The position numbers and the translations under genes are program-made. Below, in pieces: positions 1 through 8,019 of a stretch of DNA of 64,000 nt (positions are counted from its first letter, which is position 1; every line of letters starts with the position of its first letter). The notes below the pieces were generated by a model. The model did no database searches. It was not told the DNA's origin and saw nothing but the letters and a program-made list of their open reading frames with translations. Source of the stretch: Gammaproteobacteria bacterium (lineage in GTDB: Bacteria > Pseudomonadota > Gammaproteobacteria > Eutrophobiales > Eutrophobiaceae); assembly GCA_021773215.1 (NCBI GenBank), contig JAJFKM010000076.1, positions 1 through 64,000 on the forward strand, given 5' to 3'.

Positions 1-153
1 CGGGTTTGCTTCGAGTTCGTTGGTTAATGATATTGAGTCTAAGCGTATGTTTTCAATAAACGTTTTCTTCCACAGACGGTGTAAATCCGAACCCGGTGGT
101 TTTGATGCCAGACCATGAACAAAGACGATGGTTAATTTTGATGTATTAATCAT
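1..153 (-). CDS. Alpha/beta hydrolase-like protein, N-terminal fragment
   Basis: The reading frame runs off the left edge of the window, so only the first 51 residues are seen. They begin with a hydrophobic beta strand followed by an His-Gly pair (residues 13-14), the usual oxyanion-hole region of alpha/beta hydrolases. A GGGGAA ribosome binding site lies 8 bases before the ATG. The catalytic part is outside the window, so the assignment rests on the N-terminal pattern only and the substrate cannot be guessed. Confidence 0.55.
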   Translation of the reverse strand, partial: MINTSKLTIVFVHGLASKPPGSDLHRLWKKTFIENIRLDSISLTNELEANP

Positions 154-161
154 TATTAATT

Positions 162-220
162 CCCCAATCAATAAGATGTATGCGTTAAGGCCTTATTCGT
201 CCTGTTAATAGATGAAAAGA
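162..220 (+). repeat. Direct repeat copy A, left of tRNA-Cys
   Basis: About 58 bases here match positions 416-475 at roughly 80 percent by eye, with one single-base gap. Both copies contain a GTATGC core, a GTCCT core and a TTAAT-GATGAA end. The two copies sit on either side of the tRNA-Cys at 271-345. Function unknown. Confidence 0.5.
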
Positions 221-270
221 CTCCAATGCTATTGAATTCTAAAATCTCGTCCTCATATATGAAATTCTAT

Positions 271-345
271 GGCTGGGTGGCAGAATATCTTATGCAGCGG
301 TTTGCAAAGCCGCCTATGTTGGTTCGAATCCAACCTCAGCCTCCA
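271..345 (+). tRNA. tRNA-Cys (GCA), copy 1, atypical D-loop
   Basis: The 75 bases fold as a cloverleaf. The acceptor stem is 7 bp with one G-U wobble, the anticodon stem GCGGU/GCCGC holds loop UUGCAAA (anticodon GCA), and the T arm GUUGG-UUCGAAU-CCAAC is perfect. The discriminator is U, a known tRNA-Cys identity base, and CCA is encoded. The D-loop reads AAUAUCUU and lacks the G18-G19 pair that normally docks with the T-loop. A near-identical copy lies at 13135-13209. It could be a working isoacceptor or a decaying duplicate. Confidence 0.85.
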
Positions 346-415
346 ATTTCCTATTTAACCTTTTACGTTCTATCGGACACTTCCGTGTACCCGTTCAGCC
401 TCTCATTCTCATAAT

Positions 416-475
416 CCACAATTCAATGAGGTGTATGCATAGAGGTCATATTAGTCCTATTAATGGATGAATGGA
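416..475 (+). repeat. Direct repeat copy B, right of tRNA-Cys
   Basis: This is the partner of the repeat at 162-220, in the same orientation. With copy A it brackets the tRNA-Cys. Apart from this repeat, I see no gene in the 253 bases between the tRNA and the next CDS. Confidence 0.5.
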
Positions 476-598
476 TCTTCTGTATGAGGAAGTAAATACT
501 TAATGTTTTATTACTAAGTCAGGTTTGGAGCTGATTAGATTTTGCTGGCAGGATTTCGTAACTGTCTACCTGCTTAACACGATGTTATCTTAGACGTT

Positions 599-910
599 AT
601 GAAGAAATGTCCTTTCTGTGCAGAAGAGATACAAGATGAGGCTATAAAGTGCCGTTTTTGCAATGAGTTTCTTGTTGAGCCGCCCCTGCCAAAAACAAAG
701 TGGTATTTTTCAACTGGAGCTGTTGTTATCGCGCTGCTTTCAGTTGGCCCATTTGCCTTGCCTTTGGTGTGGTTACATCCAGTCTACAAAAGAGTGACCA
801 AAATAATTCTGACGATCATTATTATTGGTATATGTGTATGGTCTTATTTTCTCACTAGGGATCTCTATCAAAATTTGATGCATCAGTTAAAGGCGGCTGG
901 GCTGTACTAA
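599..910 (+). CDS. Zinc-ribbon small membrane protein
   Basis: This 103-residue protein starts with a zinc-ribbon knuckle pair, Cys4-x2-Cys7 and Cys18-x2-Cys21, followed by two hydrophobic segments at about residues 38-60 and 67-86. It is therefore probably a small inner-membrane protein with a cytoplasmic metal-binding head. The four-cysteine head followed by membrane helices is common in uncharacterised bacterial proteins. No strong ribosome binding site is visible before the ATG. The specific role is unknown. Confidence 0.7.
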   Translation: MKKCPFCAEEIQDEAIKCRFCNEFLVEPPLPKTKWYFSTGAVVIALLSVGPFALPLVWLHPVYKRVTKIILTIIIIGICVWSYFLTRDLYQNLMHQLKAAGLY

Positions 911-1010
911 AGATATTCGGCGTGAGCTACATTAATATTGATAAAAGTCGCATGAAGTGGTGTTTTTAACGATAATCAGCTAACTGACATAACAGAACAG
1001 GAACACTCCC

Positions 1011-1469
1011 GTGCTAAATCTTGAAAAAGTTGAAAAATTTGACGAAAAATTAAAGAAGAATGCCGATACGATAGGTAATCTATTAGTTCACTGGTTTCAC
1101 GCCCTGACACTTTTCTTTATTGGGGCTGGGATTGTCTGGTCGGGCGTGGATGCTTTTATTGAGCTGGCAGTAAAGGGTCATCATTCGATTGAAGATATTC
1201 TGCTTCTGTTTATTTACCTTGAGCTGTTGGCCATGGTGGGTATTTACTTTAAAACAAACCACATGCCAGTGCGATATTTGATCTATGTTGCTATCACTGC
1301 CTTAACCAGGATGTTGATTAGTAACATCACCATCAACCATGTTCCCGATGCGGGTGTGCTTTATATCACTGGCGCGATTTTAATACTTTCGTTAACTATT
1401 CTGATACTTCGATACGGTTCGGCTAAATATCCGTATGGTGAGCCAGGAGAAGAACCTACGCAGAAATAA
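1011..1469 (+). CDS. PsiE-like (phosphate-starvation-inducible) membrane protein
   Basis: The 152-residue protein has four hydrophobic helices (about residues 25-47, 60-80, 85-105 and 115-135) and the spacing and helix-2 pattern (I-E-D-I-L-L-L-F-I-Y-L-E) of the PsiE family, whose function is unknown despite the name. It starts with GTG, supported by an AGGAA site 8 bases upstream. The following VOC gene begins 2 bases after the stop, so the two are probably co-transcribed and translationally coupled. Confidence 0.75.
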   Translation: MLNLEKVEKFDEKLKKNADTIGNLLVHWFHALTLFFIGAGIVWSGVDAFIELAVKGHHSIEDILLLFIYLELLAMVGIYFKTNHMPVRYLIYVAITALTRMLISNITINHVPDAGVLYITGAILILSLTILILRYGSAKYPYGEPGEEPTQK

Positions 1470-1471
1470 TT

Positions 1472-1831
1472 ATGAATGAACATGAAAAAATAAATTACCT
1501 TGAGTTTCCAGCAAAGGATATCGAAGCGACCAAGGCTTTTTTCACGAATGTTTTCGGCTGGTCTTTTGTTGACTATGGACCTGATTACACGGCGTTTTCG
1601 GATGCCGGTATTGAGGGTGGTATTTTTAGAGCAGATTTATCTTCATCCGCGAAGCAGGGTAGTGCATTGATTATTTTCTATAGTAATGACTTAGGTCAGA
1701 CGCAAGCTAAAGTTGAGGCAGCGGGCGGTGCGATCTTACAACCGATCTATTCTTTTCCGGGCGGTCGTCGATTTCATTTTGCCGAGCCTAGTGGTAGTGA
1801 GTTTGCTGTTTGGTCGGATGTAGATGAATAA
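1472..1831 (+). CDS. VOC (glyoxalase/bleomycin-resistance) family protein
   Basis: At 119 residues this is a single-domain vicinal-oxygen-chelate protein: an N-terminal INYLEFPAKDIEATKAFF strand-helix unit and a C-terminal F-A-E-P-S-G-S-E-F-A-V-W ending typical of the family. Members bind a divalent metal and include lyases, dioxygenases and resistance proteins, so the substrate is open. It follows the PsiE-like gene with a 2-base gap. Confidence 0.8.
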   Translation: MNEHEKINYLEFPAKDIEATKAFFTNVFGWSFVDYGPDYTAFSDAGIEGGIFRADLSSSAKQGSALIIFYSNDLGQTQAKVEAAGGAILQPIYSFPGGRRFHFAEPSGSEFAVWSDVDE

Positions 1832-1910
1832 TTGAGCGCAAGTCGATGGTGATGTTTTCTATTCTTTATTATCGTTGCTGCCGTAAAGATCAATATCAGG
1901 AAATAAAACA

Positions 1911-2582
1911 ATGAAGCAAATACAGATTACACACTTCTCAGATGTGCTTTGTGTTTGGGCTTATGTGTCGCAGATACGCATTAATGAGCTTATCGATAAT
2001 TTTGGTGAAAAAGTTGATTTCGAATATTTATTTTTCTCTGTGTTTGGTAATGCTGTGGGAAAGATTGATAAGGCATGGGAAAACAAGGGTGGCCGTAAAG
2101 GATACAGTCAACACGTGCAAAAGATTGTCAGTGAATTCGGTCATCTAGATGTACATGCTGATGTCTGGGTGAAGGACGCACCGTCTTCCTCTCTTCCTTG
2201 CCACTTATATTTGTGCGCGGCGCAGATAGCAGAAGAAAATGGCTCCTTAGAGTCGGGAACGTTTAATCAGCTTGCATGGCAAATGCGGAAATCATTTTTC
2301 TTTGAAGCCAGAGATATTTCAAATACGGCTATCATCAAAGAAATTATTGAGGAACAAAATCTGCCCGTGTCCGAATTTGAATGCACTATTGCTAATGGAA
2401 AAGCTTATGCGGTTTTGAGTGAACATATGCAGAGTGCATTGGATAAGCATGTTCGTTCTAGTCCTACGCTAACGTTTAACGAGGATAGACAGCGCTTGAC
2501 GGGTAATGTTGGTTATCGAATTTTGGAGGCGAATGTCCGTGAGCTTCTCGAACGACCTGAAGATCAACAAACTTGGTGTTAA
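1911..2582 (+). CDS. DsbA-family (FrnE/HCCA isomerase-like) thioredoxin-fold protein
   Basis: The 223-residue protein opens with a strand and S-D-V-L-C-V-W-A, which corresponds to the active-site loop of DsbA/FrnE proteins. Only the first cysteine (Cys14) is kept and the second is Ala, so classical disulfide exchange is unlikely; a glutathione-dependent or isomerase-like role is more plausible. It carries no signal peptide, so it is cytoplasmic. The conserved C-terminal S-P-T-L-x-F-N-x-x-R-Q-R-L-T-G-N-V-G-Y-R-I segment fits the family. An AGGAA site lies 8 bases before the ATG. Confidence 0.75.
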   Translation: MKQIQITHFSDVLCVWAYVSQIRINELIDNFGEKVDFEYLFFSVFGNAVGKIDKAWENKGGRKGYSQHVQKIVSEFGHLDVHADVWVKDAPSSSLPCHLYLCAAQIAEENGSLESGTFNQLAWQMRKSFFFEARDISNTAIIKEIIEEQNLPVSEFECTIANGKAYAVLSEHMQSALDKHVRSSPTLTFNEDRQRLTGNVGYRILEANVRELLERPEDQQTWC

Positions 2583-2615
2583 TGTATTAGATAACTCTGA
2601 CTTGCTGTAACGAAC

Positions 2616-3134
2616 CTATTCTTTCAATTTAATACTGCGTACGATGAAAAAAATAATCAAACCAAGCAGACCTGTATAGATGCAGAGTTTATGTAGGTTT
2701 TCGATTGAAAGAATTAAGTTAATGTCGTTCTCTAATGATATTGGGTAATAGGGTTCTACATCTGCGTGCATGATGCTGTCCAGCAAGACATGACTGTAGG
2801 TCCCAATAAATGCACTAATAACACAAACGCGTAGGGTTAACTCTTTAGGGACATCAAATAGTTTTTTTTGATAGTCGCTAAAATCTTTCTTGATAAAGCC
2901 CATTATCCCTTGATAGATCCATCTGCCAGTTAATACGCTAAAAATCGCAATTAATGTTGCGCCGATGTAGGTGTGTGAAAATCCGTGTAGATGACCTTTG
3001 CCTGTTAGCACAACCAGTATAGGTTGAATGTCCATGAGCAATTGAGCCCAGCCAAATATAATCAAACTGAAACAGCCTTGTAATAGGGCCTTTATAAGCA
3101 TGCCGGGCCCCATATGTAATGGTGTTATCGGCAT
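2616..3134 (-). CDS. Inner-membrane hydrolase-like protein (YdjM/DUF457-like)
   Basis: The 172-residue protein begins with M-P-I-T-P-L-H-M-G-P-G, has four to five hydrophobic helices, and carries D35 and an H-G-F-S-H-T motif. This His/Asp pattern in a membrane protein resembles the YdjM family of putative metal-dependent membrane hydrolases. No enzymatic activity can be assigned. The MITE-like element at 3155-3331 ends only about 20 bases upstream of the start, so it must interrupt or supply the promoter region. Confidence 0.6.
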   Translation of the reverse strand: MPITPLHMGPGMLIKALLQGCFSLIIFGWAQLLMDIQPILVVLTGKGHLHGFSHTYIGATLIAIFSVLTGRWIYQGIMGFIKKDFSDYQKKLFDVPKELTLRVCVISAFIGTYSHVLLDSIMHADVEPYYPISLENDINLILSIENLHKLCIYTGLLGLIIFFIVRSIKLKE

Positions 3135-3154
3135 AATTAAAAGATGTCAGGCTC

Positions 3155-3331
3155 GAATGGCACTTACTTAAGCTCCAAAGGCAATAATTTTTCTCGTTTG
3201 TCATCCCCGCGCAGGCGGGGACAATGTGCCGTTCATTTAAAATAGGCAACGGTATCCAGTGAATATTAGTGTGTCTTGTCTAACTGGTTTCCCGCCTGCG
3301 CGGGAAAGACGGACTTAAGTAAGCGCCATTC
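3155..3331. mobile_element. MITE-like element, 18-bp terminal inverted repeats
   Basis: The ends at 3155-3172 and 3314-3331 are inverted copies with one mismatch (GAATGGCACTTACTTAAG on the left). They are flanked by an 11-base duplication with one mismatch (3144-3154 and 3332-3342), which reads as a target site duplication. Inside are two hairpins, 3205-3220 and 3288-3307, whose GC-rich cores are inverted copies of each other. At 177 bp it has no room for a transposase, so it would need one in trans. An 11-base duplication would fit an IS4-type transposase; this is inference. Confidence 0.7.
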
Positions 3332-3406
3332 ACGTCAGGCTCCTTTTTGTTTTGTATGTCTATAATTTATTAATACCGTGCTGTCTTAATGTCAGTGCAC
3401 TACCCA

Positions 3407-4267
3407 TCACACTCTAGATAATATTAAAGTTTTATCATTATCATCAGCAGCAACATTCATATAGATAAAGATCCCCGTTCTATCATCTGCTTTTATTTTT
3501 TTCTTCTCTTTGACTTGTGTATCCCAAATGACATCTTTGAGGGCTTCTACCGCGGCTTCTGCATTATCATTTGCATTGAGTAGATCATAGAGCTTTGGCG
3601 CATTCGTTTCCGGGACTTCGCCAACTTCTCGTTGCGGTTCCATAAAGGGATCTGTTATGCCGTCTGACGCAATCAATAGGACAGCATCGTCTTTGGTATA
3701 AAAATGTTTTTCATTTAAGAAGAAGGAATCACCAATGCCTATCGCATTATAGAGTCCATGCTGCGTGTATTGTCTTGCTCTCAATATGTAGTTTTCCGCT
3801 GTGATTTCCTTGCCATCGACGACGGTACCTATCTCTGTCATCGCTGTTTTTTCTGCATCATCGCTTTGCATATTTAAATCTAAAGGTAATGCCTGCAGTA
3901 ATTTCCCGGAAGGTTTTTTCGCCAGGATAGAAACATCGCCAGCACTAAACGCAAACATCCTGTCTTCTCTGTGCAGGATACCGCCGATGGCGGCATAAGC
4001 GCCTTCATTGATTGTGGTCGAATCAGCATTAATGGAATGAATCAATTCTTTTATGTGTTTAGTGCGAGTGATGTTTGCAGCTTCTTGTTTCAGGCGCTCA
4101 TCGATATAACGTGCAACATCGCCGCCTGTTTTAGCTCCATCATGACTTGAAGCGCCATCGGCAACGACAAAGAGCTCGCCATTGGGTGTCTTGTAATGGC
4201 CCCACATGTCTTCGCCCTTGCAGTCGTTTTCGCAATATTCTTTCCAGTTGATGACGATGTTACTCAT
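3407..4267 (-). CDS. PP2C-family serine/threonine phosphatase
   Basis: The 286-residue protein has the PP2C metal-binding motifs: V-V-A-D-G-A-S (Asp37), F-S-A-G-D (Asp111) and I-A-S-D-G-I-T-D (Asp202, Asp206). These bind two Mn/Mg ions that hydrolyse phosphoserine or phosphothreonine. There is no signal peptide, no membrane helix and no kinase or type VI secretion gene beside it, so it is an orphan here. It lies 65 bases downstream of mtdB on the same strand and may be co-transcribed with it. Confidence 0.8.
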   Translation of the reverse strand: MSNIVINWKEYCENDCKGEDMWGHYKTPNGELFVVADGASSHDGAKTGGDVARYIDERLKQEAANITRTKHIKELIHSINADSTTINEGAYAAIGGILHREDRMFAFSAGDVSILAKKPSGKLLQALPLDLNMQSDDAEKTAMTEIGTVVDGKEITAENYILRARQYTQHGLYNAIGIGDSFFLNEKHFYTKDDAVLLIASDGITDPFMEPQREVGEVPETNAPKLYDLLNANDNAEAAVEALKDVIWDTQVKEKKKIKADDRTGIFIYMNVAADDNDKTLILSRV

Positions 4268-4332
4268 GACATGGTGCTTCTAATAAGAGGTAGCCTTATT
4301 CTTGGTATGGTATTCATTATGATAAGTCCGTA

Positions 4333-5229
4333 TCAGTTTACTATGTCCATCGCTACCTCAAAGGCATCTTCAAAATGAAAGTAGAGCGGAACGCCCATGC
4401 TGTACATTTTGATTAATAATCCCTGCTGAGTTTTGTATTTTATATCACCGATTGCCAGTGGGCCGATACCAACGGCATTGCTTTTGCTGCCTTCAATGGC
4501 AACACCATTATCGTGCAGGCTAATCCCTGCGATACCTGCTGGTGGGACGGCATTTAAATCAGCCGCTATTTTGAGTTTGCCTGCAGCTGCGACTTGTTGT
4601 TCACTGAGTACTTGTATACCGGCCTTGGCTGTAGCAAATATCAGGTCGGCATCTTGTATCAGGTCGTCAACATGATCATTGGCATCACCTTTCACACCTT
4701 CAACTACAGTCCCATATCGGGTATTGCAAAATTCGGCTACCAGATTGGCTTTATCTACGGCGCGGCCGAGTATGGTGACTTTGGCCCCCAATTTTGCTGC
4801 CAAGACGGCTGCTGACGCGCCGACTGGGCCGGTACCACCAAGAACCAAGAGGTTTTGTCCTTTTAAGTCTTCGTCATGTCTGATTTTAAGTTGATGTGCT
4901 ACGGTGGCGACCATTGCCGCAGAAGTGGTAAATGCGCCGCTTGGATCGGTAAGTACGGATATTTCAAATGGCGGCACCATGGCTGCTTTCGCTGCATTGA
5001 ACATATCCATCGCCAGATGCATATCTCTGCCGCCGATGAAGATACCTGTTTTCTTTAATGACTTTGGTCCTCTTGAAAAGATGGTGTCTTGAACTATGGT
5101 TGCTACCTCGTCCAAATCAACACCCAAATAAGGCATGGCATGCCAGCCCGCGTCATATGCCATGTTGACATCAAAGGCACTGAGGTTCTTTTCGGGGGTG
5201 ACCATGTGTAAAAGGTATTGTTTTTCCAT
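4333..5229 (-). CDS. mtdB: NAD(P)-dependent methylene-tetrahydromethanopterin dehydrogenase
   Basis: MtdB oxidises methylene-H4MPT to methenyl-H4MPT in the formaldehyde oxidation route of methylotrophs. The 298-residue length is right. The N-terminal half has the family pattern (H-M-V-T-P-E-K-N-x-S-A-F-D-V-N-M-A at residues 8-24, F-I-G-G-R-D around 64-69), and a Rossmann G-G-T-G-P-V-G-A-S loop lies at 131-139. An AAGGG site precedes the ATG. The other H4MPT genes (mch, fhc, fae) are not in this window, so this copy stands apart from them. It is the strongest physiological clue in the window. Confidence 0.88.
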   Translation of the reverse strand: MEKQYLLHMVTPEKNLSAFDVNMAYDAGWHAMPYLGVDLDEVATIVQDTIFSRGPKSLKKTGIFIGGRDMHLAMDMFNAAKAAMVPPFEISVLTDPSGAFTTSAAMVATVAHQLKIRHDEDLKGQNLLVLGGTGPVGASAAVLAAKLGAKVTILGRAVDKANLVAEFCNTRYGTVVEGVKGDANDHVDDLIQDADLIFATAKAGIQVLSEQQVAAAGKLKIAADLNAVPPAGIAGISLHDNGVAIEGSKSNAVGIGPLAIGDIKYKTQQGLLIKMYSMGVPLYFHFEDAFEVAMDIVN

Positions 5230-5412
5230 TGCTAAAGCCCTTGAATATTGTGTGATTAATCTTACGTGCTAATGGCTAGGATAATACACTATAAAGGCCA
5301 CAGTATTAGCCAGGAAGTGATTAGAAATTTATTATTAATATTGCTTAGGTTAGTATCTCGGATGTTTGCTAACTCCTAGAGTCATAATATCAATTGAGGA
5401 ATATTTAGTTTA

Positions 5413-6186
5413 ATGCTGATAGTTATATCCCCTGCGAAGACATTGGATTTTGAAACCGCTCCGATCACGACAGACCATACACAAGCTGAATTTTTGAAAG
5501 ATTCTCGGAAATTGGTTTCCGAGCTGAAAAAACTGGCACCGCATGAGGTTTCAGCTTTGATGAAGATCAGTGACAAACTCGGCACACTGAATTATATGCG
5601 GTTTAATGATTGGAAAACGCCGTTTACCTTGAGCAATGCCAAGCAGGCATTATTGGCTTTCAAGGGTGATGTCTATACGGGTTTGGACGCAGAATCATTT
5701 AATAAACAGGATCTCAAGTTTGCGCAAACGCACCTCAGAATATTGTCCGGTCTTTATGGTGTGTTGAGACCGCTAGATTTGATTCAGGCCTATAGACTGG
5801 AAATGGGGATCAAGTTTGAAAATAAGCAGGGCAAAGATTTGTATGAATTCTGGAATACAAAAATTACCGATCAAATTAATAAGGATATTAAAGATAGCAA
5901 AAGTAAGGCATTGATTAATCTTGCATCGAATGAATACTTTAAGTCGATTCATGCAAATGATATTAACGCTGAGATAATAGTTCCTGTATTCAAGGACTAC
6001 AGTAAAGGCCAGTATAAGATAATTAGCTTCTTTGCCAAGAAGGCACGCGGGCTTATGAGCGCGTATATAATCAAGAATAAATTAAAGGACCCAGAAGCAA
6101 TAAAAGCCTTTAATTTGGATGGCTATAAGTTTTATAAATCCGAGTCCAGTGAAACGAACTGGGTCTTCCAGCGTATGCAAGCTTGA
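5413..6186 (+). CDS. yaaA: Peroxide stress protein YaaA (UPF0246)
   Basis: The 257-residue protein begins M-L-I-V-I-S-P-A-K-T-L-D-F and contains the family blocks G-D-V-Y-x-G-L-D-A, L-S-G-L-Y-G-V-L-R-P-L-D and L-A-S-N-E-Y. In Escherichia coli YaaA limits Fenton damage by lowering free iron during hydrogen peroxide stress and binds DNA. Length and motifs agree along the whole protein. An own promoter in the divergent gap from mtdB is likely. Confidence 0.93.
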   Translation: MLIVISPAKTLDFETAPITTDHTQAEFLKDSRKLVSELKKLAPHEVSALMKISDKLGTLNYMRFNDWKTPFTLSNAKQALLAFKGDVYTGLDAESFNKQDLKFAQTHLRILSGLYGVLRPLDLIQAYRLEMGIKFENKQGKDLYEFWNTKITDQINKDIKDSKSKALINLASNEYFKSIHANDINAEIIVPVFKDYSKGQYKIISFFAKKARGLMSAYIIKNKLKDPEAIKAFNLDGYKFYKSESSETNWVFQRMQA

Positions 6187-6295
6187 GTAATTTAATAGCT
6201 TAACTAAGCTTTATATACCCTATTAAAGGTATATAAAGAATAGAAATGTCTACCCAATACAGAGTAGAAAAACTCATGGTGGAGCATTGGAAGTA

Positions 6296-7345
6296 ATGGT
6301 AGGCTGCAATATGCCTATACAACAGCCTGATCGTTCTACAGCAGTGACATTTGAGTCTATTAATGCTTCAGGACCAAATTCTCTACAGGATTTTCGGGAT
6401 CGTGCATGGATGATCCTCGGTTGGGCAGTAGTTCCTTTTTTATTACCATTTTCGATAAATCATTTCATCCAGAACCGTTATTTATTGGGATCGTTAGCAT
6501 TAACTGTAATGTTAATACTCTCTGTTAATTCATTTTCTCTCTATAAAAGAAATAAGCAGCTGGTACCCGTCTGGGTGATTTATAGCTTTTTAATAATTTC
6601 ACTGATTTACTTGATCAACACTCTTGGTCCAACGACCTTGTTTTGGTGCTTTCCAGCGTTATTTGTTATGGGCTTTGTAACCGAACGTAAAATCGCAAGG
6701 ACGATGACAGCAATTAGTTTACTCATATTAACTCCGCTTTCGTTTTACATTTCAAATATTGAGTTAGCCAGCCGTTTTGTTTTTACGCTATGTATGATTT
6801 GTTTTTTCAGTGACATTCTCGTTGGTTATCTTATTGAGCTTCAGGAGAAACTATCCAAGCTTGCAGTTCATGATCCATTAACTAACGCATTGAATCGTAG
6901 ACAATTAGATTTATATTTATCAGAAGCTATAGAAGAAACAAAACGTGGCTTTGGCCCTGCGAGTTTGTTGTTACTTGATATTGATCACTTTAAAAAAGTC
7001 AATGATACGCATGGTCATGAAGCGGGTGACGATGTCTTAAAAGATGTGGTCGATATACTTCACCGAAGACAGCGTAGACTTGATCATGTTTTTCGTATCG
7101 GTGGTGAAGAGTTTTTGATTCTATTAAGAAATACTGAGCTGCAGCATGGAATAACAACAGCTGAAAGCTTACGTAAATATGTAGAAGAAAATGAATTAAT
7201 CACGGGGCAAACTTTAACGGTAAGCCTTGGTGTAGCGGAATACAAGGAAGGTGAGAGTTCCAATGAATGGCTCGCACGTGCCGATAGTCACCTCTACGAA
7301 GCAAAGAACCTTGGCCGTAATCGCGTTCATCCAGTAAAAAATTAA
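6296..7345 (+). CDS. Membrane-bound diguanylate cyclase (GGEEF)
   Basis: The ATG at 6296 is preferred over a TTG at 6287 because the GGTGGAG site at 6278-6284 is 11 bases before it but overcrowds the TTG. About six hydrophobic helices fill residues 40-185, then comes a C-terminal GGDEF domain with G-G-E-E-F (about residues 269-273), D-P-L-T-N-A-L-N-R-R and D-I-D-H-F-K. An R-x-x-D inhibitory site lies five residues before GGEEF, so product inhibition by c-di-GMP is expected. The signal sensed by the membrane part is unknown. Confidence 0.88.
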   Translation: MVGCNMPIQQPDRSTAVTFESINASGPNSLQDFRDRAWMILGWAVVPFLLPFSINHFIQNRYLLGSLALTVMLILSVNSFSLYKRNKQLVPVWVIYSFLIISLIYLINTLGPTTLFWCFPALFVMGFVTERKIARTMTAISLLILTPLSFYISNIELASRFVFTLCMICFFSDILVGYLIELQEKLSKLAVHDPLTNALNRRQLDLYLSEAIEETKRGFGPASLLLLDIDHFKKVNDTHGHEAGDDVLKDVVDILHRRQRRLDHVFRIGGEEFLILLRNTELQHGITTAESLRKYVEENELITGQTLTVSLGVAEYKEGESSNEWLARADSHLYEAKNLGRNRVHPVKN

Positions 7346-7378
7346 TCTTTTTTAGATCGAGGTTTCTCTAATGTTCCA

Positions 7379-7864
7379 TCATGGTTCATTGGCCTGCATG
7401 CCGGCATGAAATTCAGCGTAAACATAAATCGGGATATCGAGTGAGCCGAGACGTTCTTCTATTAATGGCATGACATCATCCCACTCAAGGCCGCCGACAC
7501 CTGTGGCAAGACGGGGCAGGGCTAGTGAGGTTATTTCTTGTTTCTTTATGATCTTAACTAATGCACGTAGTGCATGATTGATATTGCTAATAGTGGCTTT
7601 GCCCGGTTTAGAACCATGTTCATAACCACCTTCTTGAGTTAGGAGATTGACGATCCGGACATTGTCAACGCCACCCCACATCCATGCTTCTCCAGGCTTC
7701 GGATGGTTTTGATGACACCAATGATGGAAGTCCTTATGCATAGCAGGGTAGTTTTCATGCAATGTAAGGGCTAGCCCCTGATTCATTGGATCATTTGGTG
7801 CAACACCATGGGCTATTGCTTGTGCCTTAGTGAGTATAATGTCGCCTTTTACTTGATAGATCAT
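7379..7864 (-). CDS. Macro-domain (ADP-ribose-binding) protein
   Basis: The 161 residues form a single macro domain: an N-terminal I-x-Q-V-K-G-D-I strand, then I-A-H-G-V-A, a central V-R-I-V-N-L-L-T-Q strand and the loop L-P-R-L-A-T-G-V-G-G-L, which matches the phosphate-binding loop of the family. Such proteins bind or hydrolyse ADP-ribose derivatives. An AAGGAA site precedes the ATG. No ADP-ribosyltransferase or toxin gene is adjacent. Confidence 0.85.
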   Translation of the reverse strand: MIYQVKGDIILTKAQAIAHGVAPNDPMNQGLALTLHENYPAMHKDFHHWCHQNHPKPGEAWMWGGVDNVRIVNLLTQEGGYEHGSKPGKATISNINHALRALVKIIKKQEITSLALPRLATGVGGLEWDDVMPLIEERLGSLDIPIYVYAEFHAGMQANEP

Positions 7865-8019
7865 AATTATTCCTTAGCTGAAATTGTTATCATTTAATTT
7901 ATTTTATGTGTATCAATCAGCTTTCATATTGATCAAAATCAAAAGTATTGAATCTAGTTAAAAATGATAGTCACATATATATGTTCACAACAAACCCTAT
8001 TCAAACAAGGACCCTATCT

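Noticed and set aside
226-414. 62-residue frame across tRNA-Cys copy 1
   Set aside because: It is translated tRNA sequence; the RNA gene explains the region. The similar frame at 13133-13324 is the same case at copy 2.
2938-3249. 103-residue frame on the minus strand
   Set aside because: It runs through the MITE-like element and the hydrolase-like gene in another frame, with low-complexity translation and no ribosome binding site.
3205-3307. The two GC-rich palindromes as a CRISPR array
   Set aside because: They are only two copies in inverted orientation inside a transposon-like element, with no regular spacer and no cas genes.
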